This document shows, in pieces, positions 1 through 8,049 of a stretch of 27,482 nucleotides of DNA. The stretch comes from Tubiluchus corallicola (lineage: Eukaryota > Priapulida > Priapulimorpha > Priapulimorphida > Tubiluchidae). Below the pieces are notes generated by a model. The model had not been told where the DNA came from and did no database searches. It saw nothing but the letters and a program-made list of their open reading frames with translations. The DNA is taken from NCBI GenBank assembly GCA_030141605.1, contig JAQGDQ010001732.1, positions 1 through 27,482 on the forward strand. Reading direction: 5' to 3'. Each line of letters starts with the position of its first letter. The first letter of the stretch is position 1. The position numbers and the translations under genes were made by a program.

Positions 1-955
1 ACCAAAGCACAACTATTTGCCTTTAGCAGCGTAAGTTTTTATTAACTAACACTGATTGATCATCTCTGTAAAGTTTTCATCAGTGATTATCAATGTATTT
101 TAATGGCAAATAATGATTATTATTTATATATATATATATATACTTATTTTTTCAGCTACTGTTTTTAGGGTTAGGTATAAGATATTATATACGCATGATA
201 TGTAAGATAAAATTTTGTGTAAGATATACCACCTTTCTATTATAGGTTTTTGGAATAAATAAACAATAAAGTTTAATGTGACATACAGAGAGAATCGCTG
301 ATTTTTATGTTTCTCTTACACGATGAGGGGGCGTATTAATCAATAGGTTAACTAGGCATTACCTTAGGGTTGCCAGGGTTTGAGGGGCGCCACATTTTAG
401 AAGAAAAAAATTTCTCCTCGGAAAATGTGTAACTTTCATATTCATGTAAAGGGCGCATTTTATAACACACCACAGGCAGTTACTGAGTGGAATTGTTTAT
501 ATAAGTGACGCATAACGAGATACGAAACAATAAGCAGTTGGGCGTCTTGCTTGAATATAAGCTCTATGCAAACATATGTGCTTAATAATGACCATACTTG
601 GTTAATAGTGTATCTAATACACCACAAGTAGTTGTTTAATCTGATCATTACATAAACAACTATAAATTCACAATGGTGATGGGCGGGACAGAACTATCAG
701 CTTAGGGCGTCCTTAAGTCTTGATACACCTCTCTACATGATCGCACATGATGTCCGATCTAACTGCACCATTTTAAACAGTCCTTTGGGGCCATAATATA
801 TGTACTAATTGACTTTTTTTATAATCAGAGGCAAGCTTCAGGTAGCCATGTCATATTTATATGAGTGCTATTTGTGGAAGTTGGAATTGTACATTTTTAA
901 TTAGGTGCTGCCATCTATGAACTAATCCAGTTACCAGCTACTTACCCCCAGTATA
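1..955. other. AT-rich DNA, no gene recognised
   Basis: I see no convincing coding frame, RNA gene or repeat family here. There is a short (TA)n run near 126-142, and otherwise AT-rich sequence with short stop-interrupted frames. The 62-codon minus frame at 460-648 has no recognisable motif and fits chance. Confidence 0.6.
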
Positions 956-1240
956 ATTGTACGGTCCAGTGAATGCATATTCACTGGATCTCTCCCTATT
1001 TTAAAGTAATGGTTTTTGTGAAGCCTTTGCAAGTTTGCATAGGACACCTACACCTATATATACTGACTGGATTTACTTTGTAGTCACTGTCTAACTCTCA
1101 GTGTTCAGTGCAGCAGTCATTCTACTCATGTGTATGTAGTTAATAAACACTTTTCTGTGCAAGTATGTAGTATAGTGTTTTATTCTTGTTCTACAAGTGA
1201 GTGATCTATAACTTGACTTTCACACTATTATCTTGATAAC
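956..1240 (+). mobile_element. Possible solo LTR
   Basis: The segment begins TGTACGGTCC and contains the hairpin CCAGTGAAT-GCAT-ATTCACTGG. It then has a TATA-like stretch (tatatatactg, about 1054), an AATAAA near 1142 followed by TG/T-rich sequence, and ends near GATAACA. That order (U3 with TATA, R with poly(A) signal, U5) is what an LTR looks like. No second LTR, internal retroviral-type coding region or clean target-site duplication was found, so an ordinary promoter or chance is possible. Confidence 0.28.
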
Positions 1241-1833
1241 ACCCTTGAGGGGTGTCCGCCTTACCTACACGTGTTTTATCTATTGTCAGACGACGACATA
1301 TGTTCTGATGAAAAATAATACCGTTATTTAAAGCAAAATAGGATCGAATCTTAAATTGTAGGTCAAAACAATCTACTCTTTAAAATATTAAAAGGAAGCG
1401 TATTGAAAAGAATGACTTACGTGAGAGAATTATTACCACACAAACACAATTTCGCATTGGCGCCACTAGTTCTTCGCATTTCATCATTCGCTAGTTAGAC
1501 GGGCGCTATCGCCTGCATTTCGGAAACGCATTGCACAGAAAACAGGTGTTGTACCTCTCAGTTCTGATGTGTTAGTTTCGACAGCTCATGCATGCGCATA
1601 GCGGTAAATTTGAATTTTTATCTTAAAACTGGCCTAGTTTTAGTACAACACACTGAATGTCTTACAGTAGCACTGTTCTTCAATTTTCGCTTTTGCAAAC
1701 ATGTGCAACACGCTTGTGGAATATTTTTGCTGTTGAAAATTATGTTCGTTTGTGATGTCATCAATAGTTATACTTGACTGCTTTTAATTAAGTTTTTATC
1801 TATTGTTTAACAACAGATATGAAGTTACAACAT
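1241..1833. other. Spacer downstream of scramblase A, no gene recognised
   Basis: There is a small hairpin (ACACCC...GGGTGT) at about 1236-1252 and a slightly GC-richer patch near 1455-1610. The 61-codon plus frame at 1592-1777 shows no family motif. Confidence 0.5.
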
Positions 1834-1845
1834 TTTATTTTTATT
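1834..1845 (-). terminator. Two poly(A) signals of scramblase A
   Basis: The plus strand reads TTTATT twice (1834-1839 and 1840-1845), giving two AATAAA hexamers on the minus strand within 15 bases after the TAA stop of scramblase A at 1848-1850. The predicted 3' UTR is therefore very short. Confidence 0.6.
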
Positions 1846-1847
1846 TT

Positions 1848-2675
1848 TTAACTATTGAAGATTTCGTAGTACATGTAATCAATCAAGACCGTTAAGCCTA
1901 ACAAAGTAGCTTTTAGATTAACATCTAAATCAACAGGAAAAGTTACTGCAAAACGATCAGCGCATGCGCACAACTCTCTGAAGCATCCAGTCCATTGTTT
2001 CGTGATTTTTCCCACATTTTGGTTGCCTTCCGTCGACGTGATGTTGTAAATAACATCTTTCCAGCAGCTGCACGTCCAGAAAGGACCTTGCACTCTGAGT
2101 ACCAGATCTCCCTGAGCATCGTGCACCATAAACTTGGGATATAAGAGAGATACGTCCTGTTGTATGCTGCCAATAACAGTTCCCGACGGTAAGGTAACTT
2201 CCATCTTTTGAAGGCAGCCATAACAACAAGCAGACTGGCAGCGTTGTGGTCGGAAAAGATGAAAAACTTTGCTACCAGAATTGTCCATGATGTTCATGTG
2301 AAATGCTCGACCGGGGCCGCAACATATACGATTACAGCACGATGTGTCTTCTGCTGCAAACAATATTTGCTGGCCCGAGTCGTTCATAATCACATACTTG
2401 TTCATAATGTCGCAAGCAGCAAAACCGACTAATGCTCTGTTGATCTGTTGACGCACGAAGACTTGACTCAACTGTGCAATATCAGCCAGACCTGGCGGAT
2501 ATCTGGGTTTGGCAACATCCGAGTACCTTGTCATTACCCAAGGTTCTCGTTGCAATTCCACATCTTCTTTCTCCGTTGTGTCGTCCCAAAACCGGACTTT
2601 GGACATTTGCACGCGGGTTTGATCCCTAAGAATGGATGATAAATGGATGAATGATTTACCAAAATGGTCGCGCAT
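1848..2675 (-). CDS. Phospholipid scramblase family protein (copy A)
   Basis: This is a 275-residue PLSCR-family protein. The family moves phospholipids between membrane leaflets, classically in response to Ca2+, and some members act in the nucleus. Visible here: the entry block PPGLADIAQL (60-69), an NKY core (92-94) with LFAAEDT (105-111), an RPQRCQ segment with Cys cluster ACCYGC (149-154) like the palmitoylated cluster of mammalian PLSCR1, TCSC (201-204), and the Ca2+-loop region CADRFAVTFPVD (238-249). The last ~20 residues (LKATLLGLTVLIDYMYY) form the C-terminal hydrophobic helix. Loop position 1 is Cys rather than Asp, but Asp240 and Asp249 remain. The whole core is one exon. Start choice is uncertain: Met24 (codon at 2604-2606) would give 252 residues, and an acceptor-like ATTCTTAG lies just upstream of it on the minus strand, so residues 1-23 may be 5' UTR or intron. 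The family call is firm; activity is not shown. Confidence 0.93.
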   Translation of the reverse strand: MRDHFGKSFIHLSSILRDQTRVQMSKVRFWDDTTEKEDVELQREPWVMTRYSDVAKPRYPPGLADIAQLSQVFVRQQINRALVGFAACDIMNKYVIMNDSGQQILFAAEDTSCCNRICCGPGRAFHMNIMDNSGSKVFHLFRPQRCQSACCYGCLQKMEVTLPSGTVIGSIQQDVSLLYPKFMVHDAQGDLVLRVQGPFWTCSCWKDVIYNITSTEGNQNVGKITKQWTGCFRELCACADRFAVTFPVDLDVNLKATLLGLTVLIDYMYYEIFNS

Positions 2676-2774
2676 TCCATTTTTAAGTGTTTTAACAAAG
2701 GAGTAAATAGTACTAACATGTGAATATTGATAACATCTATATATTAATTCTACTGCTATGTTATATATAGATAG

Positions 2775-2777
<3 letters not shown>

Positions 2778-2835
<58 letters not shown>
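2778..2835. repeat. (TA)n microsatellite
   Basis: An almost pure TA dinucleotide tract of about 57 bp, just upstream of scramblase A. Confidence 0.95.
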
Positions 2836-2837
<2 letters not shown>

Positions 2838-3545
2838 ATTCGAGGCTACAGCTTCGACGACGGCACCATTTGCGGCGATCTATACATCAAACGAAAGGTC
2901 TTGATCTAGTGTCATGCCATCGGGGGTTTATTTTTCGGGCCCACCGGGAGGAACGGGAGGGGGGGGGGCGAAAATTATTTATTATTTCTTCATACTTTAA
3001 GTTATTATTTCTTCATGATACGCTAACTGTATCTATACTAAAATTATATAAAGTTGTTATGCGTGTTTTTTGGCTCTATAGCTGTAATGTAATAGCTCTG
3101 TTTTGTACTTTTGCATTTTGTTGTTGTTATTTTTTGTATGTATATAATTATAGTATAATGTATATGTCAATAATAAAGTCTATATGTACCATTGAAGATT
3201 AGATTAAAACAATGCTGGACATATCGTGATCCATAAGAAAACAATGGAAGATTAGGATGGTTGTGTTTGGAATAAAACAGAAGTGAATGAAATGTACATT
3301 GATGTACGAAGTGACAAAGAGAGAAGAGCTGATGCAACAAACGTTAAATCACCACTTTTCGTTCAATAACGTGGTCCAGTTTTACCTTACCTATCTCAAT
3401 GCACCTGCACTACCATGTTAACAGTGTAGACGCCATTTTATGCTCATGCAATAGGTATCCACCTGGATTGTCAAACTTTGTAACTTAACATGGCCTTAGG
3501 AGAAAGATTAAACCGGTGGAGAAAATGTATTTTGGGTGAATACTT
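2836..3545. other. Unrecognised spacer with a GC-rich, G-run patch
   Basis: Bases 2836-2970 are clearly more GC-rich than their surroundings and end in a G-rich stretch (about 2947-2969) with several G runs that could form a quadruplex. The long plus frame at 2870-3202 starts with TTG, has no AUG before codon 64 and matches no family I know. The patch may be a fragment of a dispersed repeat. The rest is AT-rich without features. Confidence 0.45.
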
Positions 3546-3858
3546 AGGTTAAACATAATTTATTATCGGATTGGATCAGACAGTTTGAACAACATGATTT
3601 ATAATCCTCACCACAAACTACTTTATACACTATTTACAAGAACATTTACAGTAAGAATAGGCTATAACTACACAAGCTGACAAGTTTTACTACAAGAATA
3701 CATTAGACGTTAGTAGAAAATGACGGTTAGAAAATATTAATGTACGATTATTTAAGATTGATGCATTTTATATTAGAAAAAACTACTGGAAGCGTTTAGT
3801 ACGTAATATAAAGTCATGTTACGGTTACATCAGTTAGCGGTCGGTTAAACGGTTACTA
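3546..3858 (-). mobile_element. LINE 3' untranslated region, copy 1
   Basis: About 290 bp are shared, in the same orientation and with roughly 85-90% identity by eye, with 10467-10757. Shared landmarks include GGATTGGATCAGACAGTTTG, TTTACAAGAACATTTACAGT and AATGACGGTTAG. On the minus strand this copy follows directly after the stop codon of a LINE-type reading frame (3860-4090), so it is that element's 3' UTR. It ends near 3546 in TAAATTATGTTTAA on the minus strand. Confidence 0.75.
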
Positions 3859-3859
3859 A

Positions 3860-4090
3860 TCAACGTATTACGTACAGGTCCTTAGCAGCACTTACCACAG
3901 ACATGCATACATCAGGCAGACGTATTGCATTTAATTTATCAAACATAACAACCCTAGCTAGTTGATACAATGGGCAGTGCAACAAAAAGTGTTCAACAGA
4001 CTCAAATCGAAATCCACAGTGAATACTTTAGTTAGGCCTAAAATAAAAATGCGAATTTTGCTGACAGTTGTAAACTTTGTGAAAATTAAT
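3860..4090 (-). pseudogene. LINE reverse-transcriptase ORF, degenerate C-terminus
   Basis: A minus-strand frame of 52 codons (4018 down to 3863) ending in TGA at 3860-3862 begins CGFRFESVEHFLLHCPLY. That is the Cys-x(n)-His-x(n)-Cys pattern seen at the extreme C-terminus of non-LTR retrotransposon polyproteins. The same frame reads upstream through SIHC, then meets one in-frame TAA (about 4024-4026), then continues KVYNCQQNSHFYFRPN to about 4085. This is a dead, 5'-truncated copy. The clade is not assigned. Its 3' UTR lies directly next to it. Confidence 0.7.
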
Positions 4091-4625
4091 CAATAGCCTA
4101 TAATGCTAGAACGTCTCACAATAGTAAACACGGTGTATCTTGCTATAATTATGGCTCGTCTATATCCATGGCACGGGATGCCCACACTGTATCTCGACAC
4201 TAGGCGGAGGAGCTGCACAAGCAGCCAACGGCTAGAGGGCGGAGGAGGCCAAGTGACCCAACGGCCATGTGTAGAGGAGTAAACCTTCCAAATCAGGAGT
4301 GGAGCCCTGAAGGCGGACCAGTGCAGCATGCTCACTGACTCCGGCAGCTCCTGCAGCCAACCTGGTGACAAACGTATCGCTCCGCTTTCCTTTGGACTAC
4401 ACCAGGGAGGAAGAGAGGGGGTTCCTGTTGTCTGGGCAACTCAGGATCTCCATACACCTTGCCCAGGCGTGCGCCCTGGAGACGTTCAAGGATCGCACTG
4501 CTCAGCCACCGTCGACGCTGCAGCTCCATCAATGTGATCAATAACTGACTCTCTTGGCGCACACTCCATTGTCTTCCGAGACAGGAGGATGCCAACAATA
4601 TCCTTGACAACTAATTTCAGCGTAT
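4091..4625 (-). other. GC-rich unrecognised block with overlapping minus frames
   Basis: Bases 4130-4620 are markedly more GC-rich than the flanks. They carry two overlapping minus-strand frames (4332-4610, about 92 codons, and 4090-4371, about 93 codons) in different phases, as a frameshifted old coding sequence would. Neither contains a motif I recognise. It may be part of the same LINE insertion, another transposon fragment or a broken host exon. No function is proposed. Confidence 0.35.
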
Positions 4626-4947
4626 TTGGCACATTAATTATTCTTCCAACTTTTCTAATAAGAAGATTACTATATACGCATTACAAAAGGGAAATCGTTT
4701 ACGGGTACGTGCGACCAAAATAGCCCAGTAAAGGAATTCAAAAAATTCACAGGCCACCAGAAAGTGGATTCATAAAATTCTCCGTGTAGGATACAGTCGT
4801 TTATTTATGTGAATGGAAATGGTTTTTAGAACTTTCGTTGTTATGTAAATCATTTTTAATCTCAAATAAAACTTGTATTTACGCGGTACATTAAAAACTA
4901 TTAAAATTAAAAATGTGAAAATTTAATTTCTTCTGCTATGAGACATT
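4626..4947. other. AT-rich spacer
   Basis: No gene, RNA or repeat recognised. The sequence is AT-rich with many stops in all frames. Confidence 0.5.
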
Positions 4948-4953
4948 TTTATT
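4948..4953 (-). terminator. Poly(A) signal of scramblase B
   Basis: TTTATT on the plus strand is AATAAA on the minus strand. It starts 9 bases after the TAA stop of scramblase B (4962-4964). Confidence 0.6.
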
Positions 4954-4961
4954 GCTGTTCT

Positions 4962-5684
4962 TTAGTTATTTGACTCGTAATACATGAAGTCTATAAGAAA
5001 AGTTAAACCTATTAAAGTTGCTTTAACATTAATGTCGGTATTGACAGGAAAAGTGATTTCAAAATTGTTAATACAGAAGCACAATTCGTTGACGGCGCCC
5101 GTCCATTGCTTCGTAATCTTTCCTATCTGCAATTCACCGTTTTCAGACAAAATATTGAAAATAACGTCCGTATAGCAACCGCAAGTCCAAAAAGGACCTT
5201 GTACTCTGTGCACCAAGTCTCCCGCTGCATTGTACACCCGAAATTTAGGATATAAGAAGGAGAATTCCTGTTCTATCCTGCCGGCGACCATCCCGTGCGG
5301 TGCTGTGACGATCATCTTTTGAAGACAGCAGTAACAGCAGAATGACTGGCAGCGCCACGGACGGTAAAAGTGAATAACTTGTGTGCCGATGTTATCCATG
5401 ACTATTATGTCAAAGGCACGCATTCGACCACACCACATTCGCTTGCAAATGGACGTTTCTTCTGCAGCAAAGAGAATAGGCTGGTTGGTGTTGTCCTTTA
5501 CAATGTATTTGTTATTTGTTTCAAAACCGGTGAAAACTTCCAGGAACTCGAACTGTTGTTCAACGAGCACCTGATCCAGTTGAGCCAGCTCTGCGAAATC
5601 AGGTGAATATCTTGACACATCTGAACAACCTGCCATTTCAGACCCTTGGAAAAACTGTGGTTGTTGTTCCACTGGCTTATCCAT
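4962..5684 (-). CDS. Phospholipid scramblase family protein (copy B), Ca2+ loop degenerate
   Basis: This is a 240-residue PLSCR-family protein with a short N-terminal tail rich in Gln and Phe. Domain order: FAELAQLDQVLVEQQ (30-44), TGFETNNKY (52-60), LFAAEET (71-77), RPWRCQSFCCYCC (108-120, the putative palmitoylated Cys cluster), TCGC (167-170), GKITKQWTG (188-196), and the C-terminal hydrophobic helix VKATLIGLTFLIDFMYY (220-236). The segment matching the family's Ca2+-binding loop is CINNFEITFPVN (204-215). The acidic residues at loop positions 1, 3 and 12 are Cys, Asn and Asn, so Ca2+ binding there is doubtful. The start at 5682-5684 is the first ATG. Met17 is an alternative. It is one exon with AATAAA right after the stop. 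Copies A and B share most of the core, pointing to local or retro-duplication. Confidence 0.93.
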   Translation of the reverse strand: MDKPVEQQPQFFQGSEMAGCSDVSRYSPDFAELAQLDQVLVEQQFEFLEVFTGFETNNKYIVKDNTNQPILFAAEETSICKRMWCGRMRAFDIIVMDNIGTQVIHFYRPWRCQSFCCYCCLQKMIVTAPHGMVAGRIEQEFSFLYPKFRVYNAAGDLVHRVQGPFWTCGCYTDVIFNILSENGELQIGKITKQWTGAVNELCFCINNFEITFPVNTDINVKATLIGLTFLIDFMYYESNN

Positions 5685-6085
5685 TGCCTTACCTTTGAAA
5701 ATTAGTTTTGTTCGGTTGAGGAGGTACCTGAGTTTTGGCTCCTAGCAAAAAATACACGCTGTAAGTAATCGTAAATCATATAGACGTAGCCCCTATTTGG
5801 ATGTGAGTTGGAGATGCTACCAAAAGTTTGAATTTAACATTACTAGGTTGGCAAGTGGAGATGAAAGGGATTTTTTAGGAGTTTCCTAAGGTGGAAATGT
5901 AGCAGAGTGGATCGCATAAAGTGTCAGATGAAATGAAACTTGGTGTGATAAAAAATGCTTAAATAAAATGAAGTGAAGATGATGTGAGATAAGATGATGC
6001 GATTGCTATTGGAGTGACAAAAGAAACTTACCGAGAGACTTAACAAGAGAAAAGAGTGGATAGTGGCGCAAAGCAAAGGAGAAGA
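5685..6085. other. Upstream region of scramblase B, no further gene
   Basis: The presumed 5' UTR and promoter region of copy B lies here. No TATA box or other element was convincing. Confidence 0.45.
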
Positions 6086-6095
6086 GCAACCGAGT

Positions 6096-6138
<43 letters not shown>

Positions 6139-6620
6139 GAGAGGAGAGGAAAGAGAGAGTGGAAGAGAGATAGAGAGAGCGTGAGAGAGGGAGAAAGAGA
6201 GTGGGAGAGAGAAAGAGTGGAAGAGAGAAAGGGAAAGAAAGAGAGTGGGAGAGAGAGATTGGGAGAGAAAGAAAGTGGAAGAGAGTGGCGGAGAGAGAGA
6301 GAGAAAGAGTCGGAGAGAGAGAGTGGGAGAGAGAGACGGAAAGAGAGAGAAATGCAAAGAGATTGGGAGAGAGAGAGTGGCAGAGAGTGGCAGAGAAAGA
6401 GAGAGAAAGAGTCGGAGAGAGAGAGAGTGGGAGAGAGAGAGGGAAAGAGAGAGAAATGTACAGAGATTGGGAGAGAGAGTGAGTGGTAGAGAGTGGCAGA
6501 GAGAGAGAAAGAGAGAGAGGGAGAGAGTGGGGGAGAGAGTGAGAGAGAGTGGTAGAAAGTGGCAGAGAGAAAGAGAGAGAGGGAGAGAGTGGGGGAGAGA
6601 GTGAGAGAGAGTACGAGAAA
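6086..6620 (+). repeat. GA-rich polypurine tract (about 0.5 kb)
   Basis: The plus strand is almost only G and A for over 500 bases. It starts as pure (GA)n near 6096-6131 and then becomes imperfect units of the type gagagagtgggagagag. Long open frames on both strands (Arg/Glu-rich on plus, Ser/Leu-rich on minus) come purely from this composition and are not genes. Polypurine mirror sequence of this kind can form triplex DNA and is bound by GAGA-type factors in some animals. Confidence 0.93.
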
Positions 6621-7126
6621 GGAAGAAAAGAAAGTAGAGGTCAGAGAAACGGAATGCTGAGCAGAAAAATGGAGAAGGGCAACATGAAACAGAAAGGGTA
6701 GACGAAGACAGAACAGCTGAATATGGAAAAGACAGAAACACAAGAGAGCAGTTGCGACTGGCTGCTGAGATACTGCAAAACTAGTAAGACGTAGTTGACT
6801 AAATGAATGATAGTCGCTTCAATGTTTATGTAAATATTATAGTATACAAATATATACTGAACACTTTATTTGCAGATTTAGTTTAACTGACGATGAGCAC
6901 GGATCCTATCCTCTTTCTGATCTTCGTAAGAGGGCTACGTGAAAAGTTAGAACTTCAGAAAGTTCATTTCAAGTTTGTTTATTTATTATTTACTTTGGTG
7001 ACATGCTCACGGATACAGTATTACTACTGAAGCCAGACGTAGATCACCCAGTCGAAATTTCACATGTATCAACCTCAAACAAAAAAAGAAACCCTTTTTA
7101 AATAATTATAAAATCTCTAAATTAAC
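6621..7126. other. Spacer downstream of scramblase C
   Basis: No gene or known repeat recognised. The purine bias of the GA tract fades out by about 6760. Confidence 0.5.
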
Positions 7127-7132
7127 TTTATT
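7127..7132 (-). terminator. Poly(A) signal of scramblase C
   Basis: AATAAA on the minus strand, 15 bases past the TAG stop at 7148-7150. This is the same arrangement as in copies A and B. Confidence 0.6.
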
Positions 7133-7147
7133 TTCGCTTCTTAATCA

Positions 7148-8041
7148 CTAAAAATTCTCATAATACATGAAATCAATGAGAAAAGTTAAACCTAGCAACG
7201 TGGCTTTCACATAAGCGTCCATAGTGACAGGAAATGTAAGTGAAAAGTTGTCTGCGCAGACACACATCTCTCCAAAGCAACCCGACCAATGTTTAGTGAT
7301 CCTGCCGACCTCCTTTCCGCCATCTTGTGACAGAATGTAGAAAATAACATCTTTACGACAGCTGCAAGTCCACCAAGGACCTTCCACTCTAAGTACCAGG
7401 TCTCCTACTGCATTATACACCCTAAATTTGGGAAAAATAATCGAGACCTCCTGTTCTATGCTTCCGATGAGTGTTTCGGGTGGAACGGTGACCGTCATTT
7501 TTTGGAGGCAGCAAAAGCAGCATCGCTTGCAGCGGAGTGGACGATGAAGATGGATGACCTCCATACCGTGATTGTCACATATGGTGAACTTGAATGCTCG
7601 TCTAGCGCCACACAAGAAACGATTGATGCACGAAGAACGTTCATCTTCTGCAAAGAAGATCAGCTCCCCTTTTCTGTTCTGAACGATGAATCTTATCCTT
7701 CGGTCGAAACTGGTCAGAGATTCCAACACTTGCATCTCTTGATTTACCTGTAGCTGGTCAATCAGACAGAGACTGTCCACTCCCATCGGGTAGCTGCCAA
7801 GGTCAAGAAAAAAATCTGACTTTGATACACCATGTTTTGGTTGCTCTGTTACTGTTGTCGATGTGCTATATCTATCAGTGCTGTAACTGTAAGTGCTGTG
7901 TCTATCTGTGATGTAGCTATAACTGCTGTGCCTATCTGTGCTGTAGCTGCAAATGCAGCTCTCGTCTGTGCTGCATTCGTCTGTGCTATGTCCATCTGTG
8001 CTGTGTCTATCGATGCCGTCTCCTTTGCTGTAACCGCTCAT
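7148..8041 (-). CDS. Phospholipid scramblase family protein (copy C) with N-terminal repeat tail
   Basis: This is a 297-residue PLSCR-family protein. Residues 12-66 form a low-complexity Ser/Thr/Asp/His/Tyr tail: five-residue HSTD-type repeats (12-28), then three ten-residue repeats (34-63) of the form STDRHSxYSY, encoded by a 30-bp repeat in the DNA. The scramblase core follows: VDSLCLIDQLQV (88-99), FAEDERSSC (130-138), RPLRCKRCCFCCLQ (167-180, one residue shorter than in A and B), TCSC (225-228), VGRITKHWSG (245-254) and the hydrophobic end VKATLLGLTFLIDFMYY (278-294). The Ca2+ loop is CADNFSLTFPVT (262-273): Asp264 is kept, positions 1 and 12 are Cys and Thr. The start at 8039-8041 is overlapped by a four-codon upstream frame. 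Mammalian scramblases carry Pro-rich tails in this place, so this tail is unusual. Single exon. Confidence 0.93.
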   Translation of the reverse strand: MSGYSKGDGIDRHSTDGHSTDECSTDESCICSYSTDRHSSYSYITDRHSTYSYSTDRYSTSTTVTEQPKHGVSKSDFFLDLGSYPMGVDSLCLIDQLQVNQEMQVLESLTSFDRRIRFIVQNRKGELIFFAEDERSSCINRFLCGARRAFKFTICDNHGMEVIHLHRPLRCKRCCFCCLQKMTVTVPPETLIGSIEQEVSIIFPKFRVYNAVGDLVLRVEGPWWTCSCRKDVIFYILSQDGGKEVGRITKHWSGCFGEMCVCADNFSLTFPVTMDAYVKATLLGLTFLIDFMYYENF

Positions 8042-8049
8042 TTATGCAT
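8038..8049 (-). promoter_or_regulatory. Minimal uORF overlapping the scramblase C start
   Basis: The minus strand reads ATGCATAAATGA. The first ATG opens a Met-His-Lys-stop frame whose TGA overlaps the ATG of scramblase C by two bases (ATGA). If both are in the mature transcript, translation of copy C would need leaky scanning or termination-reinitiation. An unmapped intron could remove the uORF. Confidence 0.4.

Noticed and set aside
1943-2639. Five other open frames inside scramblase A, on both strands
   Set aside because: They are shadows of the real frame. Only the 1848-2675 frame shows family motifs.
2870-3202. 110-codon plus frame upstream of scramblase A
   Set aside because: It begins with TTG. 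Its first ATG is at codon 64 and the rest is a hydrophobic, AT-driven stretch.
5682-5696. Donor-like GGTAAGG just before the scramblase B ATG on the minus strand
   Set aside because: An intron starting there would remove the ATG, while the frame from this ATG gives a complete family N-terminus. Treated as chance.
6006-6743. Long Arg/Glu-rich plus frames and Ser/Leu-rich minus frames
   Set aside because: They result only from the GA polypurine tract. Several overlap in different phases with equal length, as expected from composition.
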